Assembly: GCF_004135645.1 (NCBI RefSeq)
Contig: NZ_SDPW01000001.1
Location: 620,001 to 684,000, forward strand
Direction: 5' to 3'
Source: Senegalimassilia faecalis
GTDB lineage: Bacteria > Actinomycetota > Coriobacteriia > Coriobacteriales > Eggerthellaceae
Length of the DNA stretch: 64,000 bases
Under the pieces are notes generated by a model. The model had not been told where the DNA came from. It did no database searches and worked only from the letters and a program-made list of their open reading frames with translations. Position numbers and translations under genes: made by a program. Numbering within the stretch: the first letter of the stretch is position 1; the number at the start of each line of letters is the position of its first letter. Below, piece after piece: positions 1-9,151 of this stretch.

Positions 1-348
1 TTCGACGCCGCCTGCCGCGAGCTTGCGGATGCGGTTGCGCGCGTGGAAGACGTCGACGCCGTGGCGCAAGCAGGCTTTTGCCCCGAGGACCCGCTTGACC
101 TGTCGCCGTACTATTTCGGCGGCCCCTCGCCCGACGCGTACGCCATGCAGCTGCCCGACGATTGGAACACCACCGACGTGTGCGCCGGCGTTTGCGCGGG
201 CATGGTGGGCGCCAACCTGGTGTTTTGGCAGGACGGCACGAATTTCGTGGCGCCCATCAAACAATGGGAGTCGCACGAGATCGAATTCCTCGATGACGAA
301 GTTGCCTGCGAATACGCCACCGAACCCCAGCAAATCTCGCTGTTCTAG
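1..348 (+). CDS. hypothetical protein, 3' part only
   Basis: The reading frame is open from the first base of the window and stops at 346-348, so the gene begins upstream and only its last 115 codons are visible. The product is acidic (many Asp and Glu), has no transmembrane segment and no motif that I recognise. A GTG at 43 could in principle start it, but no ribosome binding site precedes that codon and the frame continues upstream. A strong terminator follows the stop. Function unknown. Confidence 0.6.
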   Translation, partial: FDAACRELADAVARVEDVDAVAQAGFCPEDPLDLSPYYFGGPSPDAYAMQLPDDWNTTDVCAGVCAGMVGANLVFWQDGTNFVAPIKQWESHEIEFLDDEVACEYATEPQQISLF

Positions 349-371
349 AAACCAAAGCGCACCATACGCAA

Positions 372-410
372 AAGCGCCGCCGGGCTGCATTGCCCGGCGG
401 CGCTTCGTTG
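372..410. terminator. bidirectional intrinsic terminator between convergent genes
   Basis: A perfect 14-bp stem (372-385 with 392-405) and a 6-nt loop. T-rich sequence follows on the + strand and A-rich sequence precedes it. It lies between the first gene and the convergent symporter gene and can serve both. Confidence 0.8.
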
Positions 411-428
411 TTGCAACGTTGTTACGGT

Positions 429-1940
429 TTACGCCTTGTCAACCTCGACGTCGACGGCTTCCTCAAAGTATTCCTTCACCGGAGCCTCACCGAAGTCCTT
501 CACTTCCTCAAGATGCCAGCACTCGGTTTTCGGCAGGCCCGGGATGCTATCGGCCAAAAACACCGGGTCTTTGCCGGCCGCGCGCTGCTCGGAGTAATCC
601 TTCAGCGCAGCCAGCGCCCACTTGCCCAGAAGCAGGATGGCAATCAGGTTCATGATGGCCATGAGGCCCATGAAGATGTCGGCCAGGTTCCAAGCCAGAT
701 CGAAGCTGTTCACCGCACCGTAGAAGATGACGGCCAAGCACGCCAGGCGGAAGATGACCAGCGCGGTTTTGCTGTCGTTCTTGATGAAGCGGAAGTTCGA
801 CTCGGCGTAGAAGTAATTGCCGATAAGGCTGGAGTACGCGAACATGAAGATGGCGAACGTGATGAAGTGGATGCCGATGGGGCCCACGGCGTTGTTCACG
901 GCCATCTGCACCAGCGGCATGCCATTCAGACCAGCGGCCGCGGCGGGATCTTGCACGTAGAACACCAGCACCATCATGGCCGAGCACGTGCAGATAAGCA
1001 GCGTGTCAATGTACACGGACAGGCTTTGCACCAGGCCCTGCTTCACCGGGTGTGACACGCTGGCCGTTGCGGCGGCGTTCGGGGCAGAACCCATGCCGGC
1101 CTCGTTCGAGTACAGGCCGCGCTTGATGCCCAGCATAACCACCGAGCCGGCGAAACCGCCGAAGATGGACTGGAAGTCGAACGCGCTTTCGAACATCAGG
1201 CCGAACACGGCGGGCAGCCACGTGATGTTGGAGATGGTGGTCCACAGCGCAATGGCAATGTAGGCAATGGCCATGACGGGCACGATGATGGATGTGATAA
1301 CGCTGATGCGCTTCGAGCCGCCGAAGATGACGCCGGCCGTGAACACCACCAACGCCAGGCCCGCCGCCGCCGCAACGCCGTTCGTGGCGTAATCGGGGAT
1401 GTAGTATTCAAGCGCGCTGCACGCGTTGAACGCCTGCAGGCCGTTGAAGCCGAACGCGAAGCACAAGATCAGCAACACGCTGAACAGCACGCCAAGCTTG
1501 TGGCTGCCAAGCGCCTGATGAATATAGTAAGCCGGGCCGCCGCGGAACTCGCCGTCGATGCCGCGCACCTTCCAGATCTGCGCCAGCGTGGACTCCACGA
1601 ACGCCGAAGCCGCGCCCACCAGCGCCATGAGCCACATCCAGAACACGGCGCCCGGACCGCCCGTGGCAATGGCCGTGGCCACGCCGGCGATGTTGCCCGT
1701 GCCCACGCGGCTGGCGGTGGACACCATCAGCGCCTGGAACGATGAAATGGAGCGCTCGCCCTCCACGTGCTTCTTCTCGGTCAGCTGCTTGAACATGTCC
1801 TTGATGAAGCGAATCTGCACGCCTTTCGTGCGGATGGTGAAGTACACGCCCACTGCTACCAGCAGGATAAGCAGGATATACGTGTACATGAAGCCGTCGA
1901 TTTCGCCGGTGACGTCGACAAGCCATGCGTTGAAGTCCAT
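429..1940 (-). CDS. alanine/glycine:cation symporter (AGCS family)
   Basis: A 503-residue polytopic membrane protein, probably importing alanine or glycine with Na+ or H+. The AGCS family signature SRVGTGNIAG lies at residues 77-86 and is followed by GGPG. A second conserved block, GLYSNEAGMGSAPNAA, lies at 275-290. About ten or eleven hydrophobic segments are visible, and the C-terminal ~50 residues are acidic and cytoplasmic. The start ATG is supported by a GGGGAAAG ribosome binding site. It is a single gene, divergent from the radical SAM gene; a TATAGT box on the minus strand at 2014-2019 is a possible -10. The family is clear, but the substrate cannot be read from the sequence. Confidence 0.92.
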   Translation of the reverse strand: MDFNAWLVDVTGEIDGFMYTYILLILLVAVGVYFTIRTKGVQIRFIKDMFKQLTEKKHVEGERSISSFQALMVSTASRVGTGNIAGVATAIATGGPGAVFWMWLMALVGAASAFVESTLAQIWKVRGIDGEFRGGPAYYIHQALGSHKLGVLFSVLLILCFAFGFNGLQAFNACSALEYYIPDYATNGVAAAAGLALVVFTAGVIFGGSKRISVITSIIVPVMAIAYIAIALWTTISNITWLPAVFGLMFESAFDFQSIFGGFAGSVVMLGIKRGLYSNEAGMGSAPNAAATASVSHPVKQGLVQSLSVYIDTLLICTCSAMMVLVFYVQDPAAAAGLNGMPLVQMAVNNAVGPIGIHFITFAIFMFAYSSLIGNYFYAESNFRFIKNDSKTALVIFRLACLAVIFYGAVNSFDLAWNLADIFMGLMAIMNLIAILLLGKWALAALKDYSEQRAAGKDPVFLADSIPGLPKTECWHLEEVKDFGEAPVKEYFEEAVDVEVDKA

Positions 1941-2355
1941 GTGGCTTTCCCCTTCTCGAACCGAATTTCATCCCGGGAATTTGTGCGCCCGCACAAAAGT
2001 TCACGGAAAGACCACTATACCGCATTTTGGCCTGGAAGAGAAAGGGTAGGCTTTCGCGAAACCCCGCCTCGCCGGCATGCAAAACCGCCGCAAGAACGCC
2101 GAAAGCAACGCGAATAACCTCGCCTGATTGGGCAAAACCGCGCCGCACATGACTAGCTGCAGCCGAAGCCCATCAAGCTTTCGTCAGCTTGACATCGGCG
2201 AACGGTTTAGACGTCACCCGCAGACGGCGCGTAAGCATCGGCGAGCGCAATTGTGTTCGTCGTTTTCGTTTACTTTACCGTAACCTTGCTTTTCCGCTCG
2301 AATGGCTAGAATGGTCTTTCACCGAATACAAAGCGACGACGCGTAAGGGGCGCTC
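1941..2355. other. divergent intergenic region
   Basis: This 415-bp gap between divergent genes holds the symporter leader, with a 7-bp hairpin (TTGTGCG/CGCACAA, 1981-1997) and a possible minus-strand -10 TATAGT at 2014-2019. For the + strand gene, TTGACA at 2189-2194 has no convincing -10 at the right distance. I see no further gene. Confidence 0.4.
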
Positions 2356-3696
2356 ATGCTTTCCGAACGATTTTTGACGAACCTGGTCAAGGAGATGACC
2401 AAGCGTCATCTCGACCTTCAGCCGACTGACGAGAGATTCTTCCCCAACCCGAAACCGGGCATGAAGTACATGCTGTACCTGCACGTGCCGTTTTGCCAGG
2501 TCCTGTGCCCGTACTGCAGCTTCAACCGCTACGTGTTCCACGAGGACATCGCCCGCACGTACTTCAAGAACTTGCGCCGCGAGATGATGATGCTCAAAGA
2601 ACGCGGCTGGGATTTCGAAACGCTGTACTTCGGCGGCGGCACCCCCACCATCCTGCTTGACGAGCTGTGCGAGACCATCGACTTGGCCCGCGACAACTTC
2701 CACATCAAGGAAGTGGGCGTGGAAACGAACCCGAACCACCTGACCGACCCGTGGCTTTCTGAGCTGAAAGGCCGCGTGCAACGCCTGTCCGTGGGCGTGC
2801 AAAGCTTCAATAACGACCTGCTCAAGCAGATGGATCGTTACAAGAAGTACGGCAGCGGCGAAGAGATTTTCGAGCGCATTGGGCTTGCGGCGCCATATTT
2901 CGACTCCATCAACGTCGACATGATCTTCAACTTCCCGAATCAAACTGAAGACATCCTGTTTGACGACCTGGAGAAGATCGTGGCGTGCGGTGCGCGACAG
3001 ACCACGTTCAGCCCACTGTACGTTTCCAGCGCCACCACGCGCAAGATGGAGAAGTCGCTTGGCAACATGGATTACAACCGCGAGTACCGCTACTACCAGA
3101 TTCTTGACGGCGTGCTTACCGGCGGTGACCAGCCGTTTTTCAGCCGCGACACCATCTGGACGTTCAACCGCCTAAACCACGACGGCGGTCACGACACGAA
3201 CCTGTACGCCGAAGAGCTGCAGGTGGCCTACAACGAATACCCCGGCATCGGCAGCGGCTCGATCACGCACCTCAACGGCGCGCTGTACGTGAACACGTTC
3301 AGCCTGCAGGAGTACAACGAGGCCATCGAAGCCGGGCACATGTCCATCATGGGTAAATGCATCATGTCGAAGCGCGATCTGGCGCGCTACTACTTCCTGC
3401 TGCACCTGTATCAGCTGCGCCTGGACAAGCAGGACTTCAAGCAGCAGTTCGGCCAGAGCATCGAAACGCTTTTGCCTGCGGAAATGGCGTTTTTCCGCGC
3501 GCACCGCGCATTTGAGACCGACAACGCGCAGGAGCTGACGCTCACGTGCATGGGCCGCTACCTGACGCTCATTTTGTATCGCCAGTTCCTGTCGGGCATG
3601 AACAACTTGCGCGACCAGGCCCGCGACGCGCTTTCCGGCCCCGAGCACGACCTGCTGTTCGGCGACGAAACGAACTGCAGCGCTTGCTTAGACTAG
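2356..3696 (+). CDS. radical SAM protein of the HemN/HemW (coproporphyrinogen oxidase-like) family
   Basis: A 446-residue protein with the radical SAM cluster motif C47-X3-C51-X2-C54 inside YLHVPFCQVLCPYC and the SAM-binding FGGGTPT at 92-98, as in HemN, HemW and HutW/ChuW. Members either make protoporphyrinogen oxygen-independently, insert heme (HemW) or open the heme ring (ChuW/HutW). Length fits HemN or HutW better than HemW (~380). The lone CPYCSF motif lacks the extra Cys of classical HemN, so I do not assign a specific reaction. The start ATG follows AAGGGG. It is monocistronic, with its own terminator at 3721-3750. Confidence 0.8.
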   Translation: MLSERFLTNLVKEMTKRHLDLQPTDERFFPNPKPGMKYMLYLHVPFCQVLCPYCSFNRYVFHEDIARTYFKNLRREMMMLKERGWDFETLYFGGGTPTILLDELCETIDLARDNFHIKEVGVETNPNHLTDPWLSELKGRVQRLSVGVQSFNNDLLKQMDRYKKYGSGEEIFERIGLAAPYFDSINVDMIFNFPNQTEDILFDDLEKIVACGARQTTFSPLYVSSATTRKMEKSLGNMDYNREYRYYQILDGVLTGGDQPFFSRDTIWTFNRLNHDGGHDTNLYAEELQVAYNEYPGIGSGSITHLNGALYVNTFSLQEYNEAIEAGHMSIMGKCIMSKRDLARYYFLLHLYQLRLDKQDFKQQFGQSIETLLPAEMAFFRAHRAFETDNAQELTLTCMGRYLTLILYRQFLSGMNNLRDQARDALSGPEHDLLFGDETNCSACLD

Positions 3697-3720
3697 CGTT
3701 CGCAGCAACCGCTTACTGCG

Positions 3721-3750
3721 AAACGGCACCCGTTTGGGTGCCGTTTTTGT
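3721..3750 (+). terminator. intrinsic terminator of the radical SAM gene
   Basis: An 11-bp stem (3721-3731 with 3736-3746), a 4-nt loop and a T-rich tail, 25 bp after the stop codon. Confidence 0.85.
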
Positions 3751-3861
3751 TGCTACCGCATGATGATTGGCAGCAGCGTTTGCGCTGGCGAAACGGTCGA
3801 TGGTTTCGTTTGCGACGTGTGCGCGCAGCGGGCGATTTGCAAACGCGGGCAAACTTTCTGC

Positions 3862-3890
3862 TTGCGCAGCCGCGCAGGCAGGCCTATACT
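3862..3890 (+). promoter_or_regulatory. probable promoter of the riboflavin operon
   Basis: TTGCGC (3862-3867), a 17-bp spacer and TATACT (3885-3890), ending 18 bp before the FMN aptamer. The position is as expected for a riboswitch-controlled leader. Confidence 0.6.
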
Positions 3891-3908
3891 GCCTAACCAA
3901 GATATCTG

Positions 3909-4087
3909 TTCAGGGCGAGGTGCAATTCCTCACTGGCGGTAACGCGAAGCGCTCAGGCGCCACCGCGAAGTCCGCAACCCGAGCAGGTTGCGCAAACGCC
4001 GTTTCGGCGGCGGGTTGCAACTTGCTTGGCTGATCTGGTGAAAGTCCAGGACCAACGGTTACAGTCCGGATGGAAGAACAGGAGCAC
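3909..4087 (+). promoter_or_regulatory. FMN riboswitch (RFN element)
   Basis: The conserved RFN blocks occur in order: TTCAGGGCGAGGTGCAATTC, CACTGGCGGTAA, AGTCCGC, then CTGGTGAAAGTCCAGGACC, GGTTACAGTCCGGATG and GAAGAACAGGAGC. A variable arm at about 3975-4020 forms the extra helix. It is followed by a terminator at 4193-4220 and then ribD. FMN binding should favour the terminator and lower riboflavin synthesis. Confidence 0.95.
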
Positions 4088-4192
4088 GAACGCATGCGGC
4101 CGGCAAGCCGCGTGCGCGCCGCGGTTTTCCGCGACTAAACGATGCCCACGGCGCTCACTTCGCCGGCCGGGCACCTCATCGTTGCTTGTTTA

Positions 4193-4220
4193 CGCCCGCA
4201 GATTCCCTGCGGGCGTTTTT
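4193..4220 (+). terminator. terminator of the FMN riboswitch expression platform
   Basis: A 9-bp GC stem (4193-4201 with 4207-4215), a 5-nt loop and five T. It lies between the aptamer and ribD, so it is the probable regulated terminator. It also shows that ribD must start downstream of it. Confidence 0.85.
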
Positions 4221-4263
4221 CATGCCTGGACCTCGCAGGGTGGCTACGAGAGAAAGGGCACGC

Positions 4264-5760
4264 ATGGCAGGCATAACGAAACCTCAACCCCAGAAAGGAA
4301 ACGAAAGCGCAGCTGGCGAAGCCGTGGCAGCATCCGCTTGCGATGGGCTGACGCAGCAGCCGGGCAACGCATGTGCGCCCGGCAGTGGGCAGAACGCGCA
4401 CGCGAACGCTGCGGATGCCGACGATGCGCGCGGCAAGCCATCGACGTTCGCGAATAGCGCAGGCGCCGGCTGCGAGCACGACGCCGATGACGTGCGCTTC
4501 ATGCGCCGCGCTATCGAGCTGGCGTGGCGCGGCGCTGGTTGGACGAGCCCGAACCCGCTGGTAGGCTGCGTCATCGTGCGCGAAGGGCGCGTTATCGGCG
4601 AAGGCTGGCACGAGCGCTACGGGCAGGCGCATGCCGAGCGCAACGCGCTGGCCGACTGCCCGCTGCGCAGCGGGCAAGGCGCAAGCGGCCAACCGGCCAA
4701 CCCCGACGACCCGGCGCACGGATGCGCGCAAGGCGCCACGGCGTATGTGACGCTGGAACCCTGCTGCCATACCGGCAAGCAGCCGCCGTGCACCGAAGCG
4801 CTTATCGCAGCGGGCATCGCGCGCGTGGTGGTGGGCAGCCGCGACCCAAACCCGCTCGTAGCCGGCAAAGGCTGCGAAGCGCTGCGCGCCGCCGGCATCC
4901 GCGTGGACGCAGACGTGCTGCGCGCTGCGTGCGACGAACTCAACTCCGTGTTCTTCCACTTCATCACGCACAAAACGCCGTACGTGGTGGCAAAATGGGC
5001 CATGAGCGCCGACGGTAAAATCGCTTGCGCGTCAGGCGATGCGCGCTGGATCACTGGCCCCGAAGCGCGCGTTGACGTTCACGAACTGCGCCATAGGCTT
5101 GCCGCCATCTGCGTAGGCATCGGCACCGTGCTTGCCGACGACCCGCTGCTGACCTGCCGCCGCGACACACCTGGCAGCCAACCCGTGCGCGTGGTGCTTG
5201 ACTCGCGCCTGCGCATTCCCGAAGACTGCGCGCTGGTTCGCTCGTGCAGCGAGGGCGCCGCTCCGCTTATCGTTGCAACGTGCGCACCCGTAGCCGATGA
5301 GGCATCGCCCGAGGCTGCGAAGGCAAAGCGCCTGGCCAGCAGAGGGGTCGAGGTTTTTTCCGTTGCCCCCGACGCTGCCGGACGCGTTTCCGTTTCCCAT
5401 CTGCTTGCCATGCTGGGAAGCTGCGGCATCGACTCGCTGCTGGTGGAAGGCGGCGCCGGCGTGTTGGCGGCGTTCTTCGAAGCCGGCGCCGTCAACGAGG
5501 CCGTGGTGTACGTGGCGCCGAAAGTCATCGGCGGCGCCGGGGCGCCCAGCCCCGTGGCCGGGAAAGGCGCCCCGCGCATGGCCGATGCCGTAGCGCTTGG
5601 CCGCGCAACCAGCGACGTGCTCGGCGACGACGTGAAGCTCATGTTCGCACCTGCGGGCGCCGCGCGCGTGGCAAGCCAAACGCGCATCGCGCGCAAAGCC
5701 GCCGACGATTGGCACGCGTCTGCCGCGGAAGGAGGCGCACCATGTTCACCGGCATCGTAG
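4264..5760 (+). CDS. ribD: bifunctional diaminohydroxyphosphoribosylaminopyrimidine deaminase / 5-amino-6-(5-phosphoribosylamino)uracil reductase
   Basis: It carries out the second and third steps of riboflavin synthesis from GTP: ring deamination, then NADPH reduction of the ribose. The N-terminal deaminase has the zinc site H123-A-E125 with C167 and C176 in PCCHTGKQPPC. The RibD_C reductase domain follows from about residue 235. I chose ATG 4264 because AGAAAGGG precedes it and earlier in-frame starts fall in or before the riboswitch terminator. The 498-residue product is longer than usual (~370). Much of the excess is an Ala/Gly/Asn-rich, probably disordered, N-terminal tail of about 75 residues before the deaminase. 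The last 19 bp overlap ribE. Confidence 0.95.
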   Translation: MAGITKPQPQKGNESAAGEAVAASACDGLTQQPGNACAPGSGQNAHANAADADDARGKPSTFANSAGAGCEHDADDVRFMRRAIELAWRGAGWTSPNPLVGCVIVREGRVIGEGWHERYGQAHAERNALADCPLRSGQGASGQPANPDDPAHGCAQGATAYVTLEPCCHTGKQPPCTEALIAAGIARVVVGSRDPNPLVAGKGCEALRAAGIRVDADVLRAACDELNSVFFHFITHKTPYVVAKWAMSADGKIACASGDARWITGPEARVDVHELRHRLAAICVGIGTVLADDPLLTCRRDTPGSQPVRVVLDSRLRIPEDCALVRSCSEGAAPLIVATCAPVADEASPEAAKAKRLASRGVEVFSVAPDAAGRVSVSHLLAMLGSCGIDSLLVEGGAGVLAAFFEAGAVNEAVVYVAPKVIGGAGAPSPVAGKGAPRMADAVALGRATSDVLGDDVKLMFAPAGAARVASQTRIARKAADDWHASAAEGGAPCSPAS

Positions 5761-6419
5761 AGGAGCTCGGGCGCATCGTGCGCGTGCCCTCGCCCGGCCG
5801 CGCGGGCCAGCTGGAAATCGCCGCCACCCGCGTGCTTGCCGGCACGAACGTCGGCGACAGCATCGCCGTGAACGGCGTGTGTCTTACCGCCACCACCGTT
5901 TCCGCCGCCGGATTCACCGCCGACGTCATGCCGCAAACGCTTGCGCACTCCAACCTTGGCGCGCTGCGCGCCGGCAGCCCCGTGAACCTTGAGCGCGCCA
6001 TGGCGGCCGATGGACGCTTCGGCGGGCACATCGTGTCGGGGCACATCGACGGCACGGGTACCATCCGGCGCATCCGCCGCGACCAAAACGCCGTGCGATT
6101 CGCCATCGAGGCGCCGGCGAGCATCATGGCGCTGATCGTGCAGCGCGGCTCGGTGGCCATCGACGGCATCAGCCTGACGGTGGCCGAGCTTGCCGCCGAC
6201 GCGTTCGAGGTGTCCATCATCCCCCACACCATCGAGCAGACAACGCTTTCGCACCGCAAACCGGGCGATGCGGTGAACCTGGAAAACGACGTGGTCGGCA
6301 AATACGTTCAACGGTTGTTGCATGGAGTTTGTACAACGCCAGCAGAACGCGAAGCAGCGAATGCGTCCGCTTCCCCTTCGCCGCTTTCCCTCTCCTATCT
6401 TTCCGCACACGGCTTCTAG
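5742..6419 (+). CDS. ribE: riboflavin synthase, alpha subunit
   Basis: Dismutates two 6,7-dimethyl-8-ribityllumazine molecules into riboflavin and the pyrimidine returned to the lumazine synthase step. It has the typical start MFTGIVEELG and two homologous lumazine-binding barrels; the second includes GGHIVSGHIDGTG. The ATG at 5742 follows an AAGGAGG site that lies inside the end of ribD, so the two are translationally coupled. The 225-residue length is slightly over the usual ~215 because of a short Ser/Ala-rich tail. Second gene of the rib operon. Confidence 0.95.
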   Translation: MFTGIVEELGRIVRVPSPGRAGQLEIAATRVLAGTNVGDSIAVNGVCLTATTVSAAGFTADVMPQTLAHSNLGALRAGSPVNLERAMAADGRFGGHIVSGHIDGTGTIRRIRRDQNAVRFAIEAPASIMALIVQRGSVAIDGISLTVAELAADAFEVSIIPHTIEQTTLSHRKPGDAVNLENDVVGKYVQRLLHGVCTTPAEREAANASASPSPLSLSYLSAHGF

Positions 6420-6445
6420 CCTTCCCCACCTGAAAGGACTCACTC

Positions 6446-7651
6446 ATGAGCATGAATACCATTCCCGAAGCGCTTGACGAGCTGCGCGCCGGCCACGTCA
6501 TCATCGTGGTGGACGACCCCGACCGCGAGAACGAGGGCGACCTCATCTGCGCTGCCGAATTCGCCACCCAGGCAAACGTCAATCTGATGGCCAGCGTGGC
6601 GAAGGGCCTTATCTGCATGCCGATGAGCAGCGAGATTGCACACAAGCTCAACCTGGAGCAGATGGTTTCCGAGAACACCGACAACCACGAAACGGCGTTC
6701 ACCGTCAGTATCGACCACGTGTCCACCACCACGGGCATTTCGGCCGCCGAGCGTTCCATCACGGCCATGAAGTGCGTTGACCCCGACGCCAAGCCCAGCG
6801 ATTTCCGTCGCCCCGGGCACATGTTTCCCCTGGTGGCGAAAGCAGGCGGCGTGCTTGAGCGCAACGGGCACACCGAGGCCACCGTCGATCTGATGCGCCA
6901 CGCGGGCATGAAGCAGTGCGGGCTGTGCTGCGAGATCATGCGCGAAGATGGCACCATGATGCGCACGACCGAGCTGATGGAGCTGGCACGGCAGCGCAAC
7001 CTGGTTATCGTGTCCATCAAGCAACTGCAAGACTGGTGCCGCACGCACGACAACCACATGCACGAGCAGGCGTGCGTGCAGCTGCCCACGGCGTTCGGCA
7101 CGTTCACCGCGCACGGGTTCGTAAACGACATCACCGGCGAAGAGCACGTGGCGCTGGTGAAGGGCGACTTAGGCGACGGGCGCGACGTGCTGTGCCGCGT
7201 GCATTCCGAGTGCCTGACCGGCGACGTGTTCGGCTCGATGCGCTGCGACTGCGGCGAGCAACTGCATGCGGCGCTGGCGGCCATCGAGGCCGAAGGGCGC
7301 GGCGTGCTTCTGTACATGCGCCAGGAAGGGCGCGGCATCGGGCTGATGAACAAGCTGCGCGCCTATGAGCTGCAGGAGCAGGGGCTTGACACCGTCGAGG
7401 CGAACGAGGCGCTGGGGTTCGCTCCTGACCTGCGCGAATACTGGAGCGGCGCGCAGATTCTGCGCAATTTGGGCTGCAAGTCGCTACGCCTGCTTACGAA
7501 CAACCCCGACAAGGTGTACGGGCTTTCGGGCTTCAACCTGGAAATTTCCGAGCGCGTGCCCATCGAGATTGCCCCGCAGGAGCACGACCGCCGCTATCTG
7601 CAGACGAAGGCGCACCGCATGGGGCACCTGCTGGAGCATCTGGAAGACTAG
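6446..7651 (+). CDS. ribBA: bifunctional 3,4-dihydroxy-2-butanone-4-phosphate synthase / GTP cyclohydrolase II
   Basis: It supplies both substrates of the pathway: the C4 unit from ribulose 5-phosphate and the pyrimidine from GTP. The RibB half (1-~205) shows DRENEGD at 26-32 and RRPGHMFPL at 121-129. The RibA half shows the zinc cysteines C256, C267 and C269 in [17 protein letters not shown], then the RQEGRGIGL loop. Length 401 is normal for the fusion. A GAAAGGA site precedes the ATG, 26 bp after ribE. Confidence 0.96.
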   Translation: MSMNTIPEALDELRAGHVIIVVDDPDRENEGDLICAAEFATQANVNLMASVAKGLICMPMSSEIAHKLNLEQMVSENTDNHETAFTVSIDHVSTTTGISAAERSITAMKCVDPDAKPSDFRRPGHMFPLVAKAGGVLERNGHTEATVDLMRHAGMKQCGLCCEIMREDGTMMRTTELMELARQRNLVIVSIKQLQDWCRTHDNHMHEQACVQLPTAFGTFTAHGFVNDITGEEHVALVKGDLGDGRDVLCRVHSECLTGDVFGSMRCDCGEQLHAALAAIEAEGRGVLLYMRQEGRGIGLMNKLRAYELQEQGLDTVEANEALGFAPDLREYWSGAQILRNLGCKSLRLLTNNPDKVYGLSGFNLEISERVPIEIAPQEHDRRYLQTKAHRMGHLLEHLED

Positions 7652-7738
7652 CTTACACACCGATGTTGTACGTGTTTCGTGCAACATCATGTCAACTTCG
7701 CATAAGCATCGCCTATACCGAAACGAAAGGATTTCATC

Positions 7739-8206
7739 ATGGCCATCAACATCATCGAAGGAAACGTTGTCAACGAGGGCATGAAGGTGGGCGTCGTGTG
7801 CGCCCGCTTCAACGAGTTCATCACGGCCAAGCTGCTTGGCGGCGCGGTGGATGCGCTGCGTCGTCACAACGTGCCCGAGGAAGACGTCACGGCGGCGTGG
7901 GTTCCTGGCGCATTCGAGATTCCCGTCACGGCCAAGCGCATGGCTGCAAGCGGCAAGTACGACGCGGTCATCTGCCTGGGCGCGGTCATCCGCGGCGCAA
8001 CGTCGCACTACGACGTGGTGTGCAACGAAGTGTCGAAAGGCATCGCGCAGGTGCAGCTGGAAACGGGCGTGCCCGTGATGATGGGCGTGCTGACCGTCGA
8101 CACCATCGAGCAGGCTATCGAACGCGCGGGCACGAAAGCCGGCAACAAGGGCTTCGAATGCGGCGTGGGCGCCATCGAGATGGTCAACGTGCTGCGCCAG
8201 CTGTAA
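7739..8206 (+). CDS. ribH: 6,7-dimethyl-8-ribityllumazine synthase
   Basis: Condenses dihydroxybutanone phosphate with the ribitylaminouracil made by RibD to give the lumazine that RibE uses. The 155-residue length is normal. Conserved features are ARFNEFIT near the N-terminus, WVPGAFEIP, and the [14 protein letters not shown] phosphate loop with the catalytic His. A GAAAGGA site precedes the ATG. Last gene of the rib operon; a GC hairpin (about 8205-8239) follows but has no T-run. Confidence 0.96.
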   Translation: MAINIIEGNVVNEGMKVGVVCARFNEFITAKLLGGAVDALRRHNVPEEDVTAAWVPGAFEIPVTAKRMAASGKYDAVICLGAVIRGATSHYDVVCNEVSKGIAQVQLETGVPVMMGVLTVDTIEQAIERAGTKAGNKGFECGVGAIEMVNVLRQL

Positions 8207-8378
8207 CCCGGCGTGCGGCTCAAGCGGCGCGCCGGGTTGTGGGCGGCGCAGCTTACGATTCGGCGGCTCGCCAATCACGTCGCAGTCTAGCGGCCACTGA
8301 TCGTCCGGCAAGCAGCAGCCGTCCGCACCACCCGGCCTCGTTGTGGGCAAGGGGACTTCGCAATTCGCGCCTTTCGTG

Positions 8379-8424
8379 AAGCGCTTCGGTTAGCGCCGCT
8401 GCAACCGAAGCGCTTTGCTAGACT
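8379..8424 (+). promoter_or_regulatory. perfect inverted repeat with extended -10 ahead of the VanZ-like gene
   Basis: A 13-bp perfect inverted repeat (8379-8391 with 8403-8415, 11-nt loop) runs straight into TGCTAGACT, an extended -10 with TAGACT at 8419-8424. The stem could end the rib operon (only a short CTTTGCT tail follows), be an operator, or both. Transcription from this -10 would begin at about 8431, next to the ATG at 8432. Confidence 0.5.
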
Positions 8425-8431
8425 CATCGGC

Positions 8432-8998
8432 ATGATGAAAGACGAAACCAAACCCCAAAACCCCGAAGGCGCATCACCCGCCTCCTCGGTCCAGCAGCCC
8501 CAAACCGGGCACCTCTCCCGCAAAACCGCCGCGATCATCTCCTGGATTGTCGTGGCCTTCATGCTAGCGTTCATCTTCTACATGTCCAGCCGCAGCGGCA
8601 ACGACATCGATCACAACACGGGCATTTTCTCGGCAATCAAGGAATGGCTGTCCGTCCAAGCGCTTGCGCTTTTCGGCCGCGAAGTTGACGTGAGCCCCGT
8701 CGGGCACTTCTGCGAATACCTGGCCCTAGGCGCTGCGCTTGCCAACGCGCTGCGATTCCATCTGAAACCCGAAGGTGCGGCCGGCGCGCTGCTGGTGGCC
8801 CGGCCCATCGATGCGCTGTCGAAATGGGCGCCCGCCATTGCCGCAGCGCTTTCAAGCGTGTACGGCGTCACCGACGAGTTCCATCAGATATTCACCCCCG
8901 GACGCAGCTGCGACCCCATGGACTGGCTTGTCGACACCATAGCCGCTACTATCGGTGCCCTCATCTGCTACTTCGTGCTGAAAAAGCTCCGCAAATAA
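8432..8998 (+). CDS. VanZ-like family membrane protein
   Basis: A 188-residue protein with four predicted membrane segments after a ~30-residue polar N-terminus. It has the VanZ-like landmarks SSRSG after the first segment, a conserved His in VSPVGHFCEY, and TDEFHQIFTPGRSCDPMDWLVDT before the last segment. Family members have poorly defined roles; VanZ itself gives low-level teicoplanin resistance, but most relatives are not resistance genes. No ribosome binding site precedes either ATG (8432 or 8435), and the -10 is only about 7 bp away, which suggests a leaderless mRNA. A terminator follows directly. Confidence 0.8.
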   Translation: MMKDETKPQNPEGASPASSVQQPQTGHLSRKTAAIISWIVVAFMLAFIFYMSSRSGNDIDHNTGIFSAIKEWLSVQALALFGREVDVSPVGHFCEYLALGAALANALRFHLKPEGAAGALLVARPIDALSKWAPAIAAALSSVYGVTDEFHQIFTPGRSCDPMDWLVDTIAATIGALICYFVLKKLRK

Positions 8999-9000
8999 AC

Positions 9001-9030
9001 GAAGGACCCCACGGGGTCCTTCTCTTTTTC
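9001..9030 (+). terminator. intrinsic terminator of the VanZ-like gene
   Basis: A 10-bp stem (9001-9010 with 9013-9022) followed by a T-rich tail with five T, three bases after the stop codon. Confidence 0.85.
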
Positions 9031-9151
9031 TCTCAGAAGCGAGAGCAGAGCAACGAAGCGAAAGCAACCAAAATGGAACGCTGGCGATTCGTTAGCTCCA
9101 TCGTTGATGGTGCTTGCCCCGCCCCCGCCATCGGCCCTAGTGAACCGCAGG

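Noticed and set aside
2189-2377. Short open frame of 62 codons before the radical SAM gene
   Set aside because: No ribosome binding site, no conserved look, and it overlaps the supported start of the next gene.
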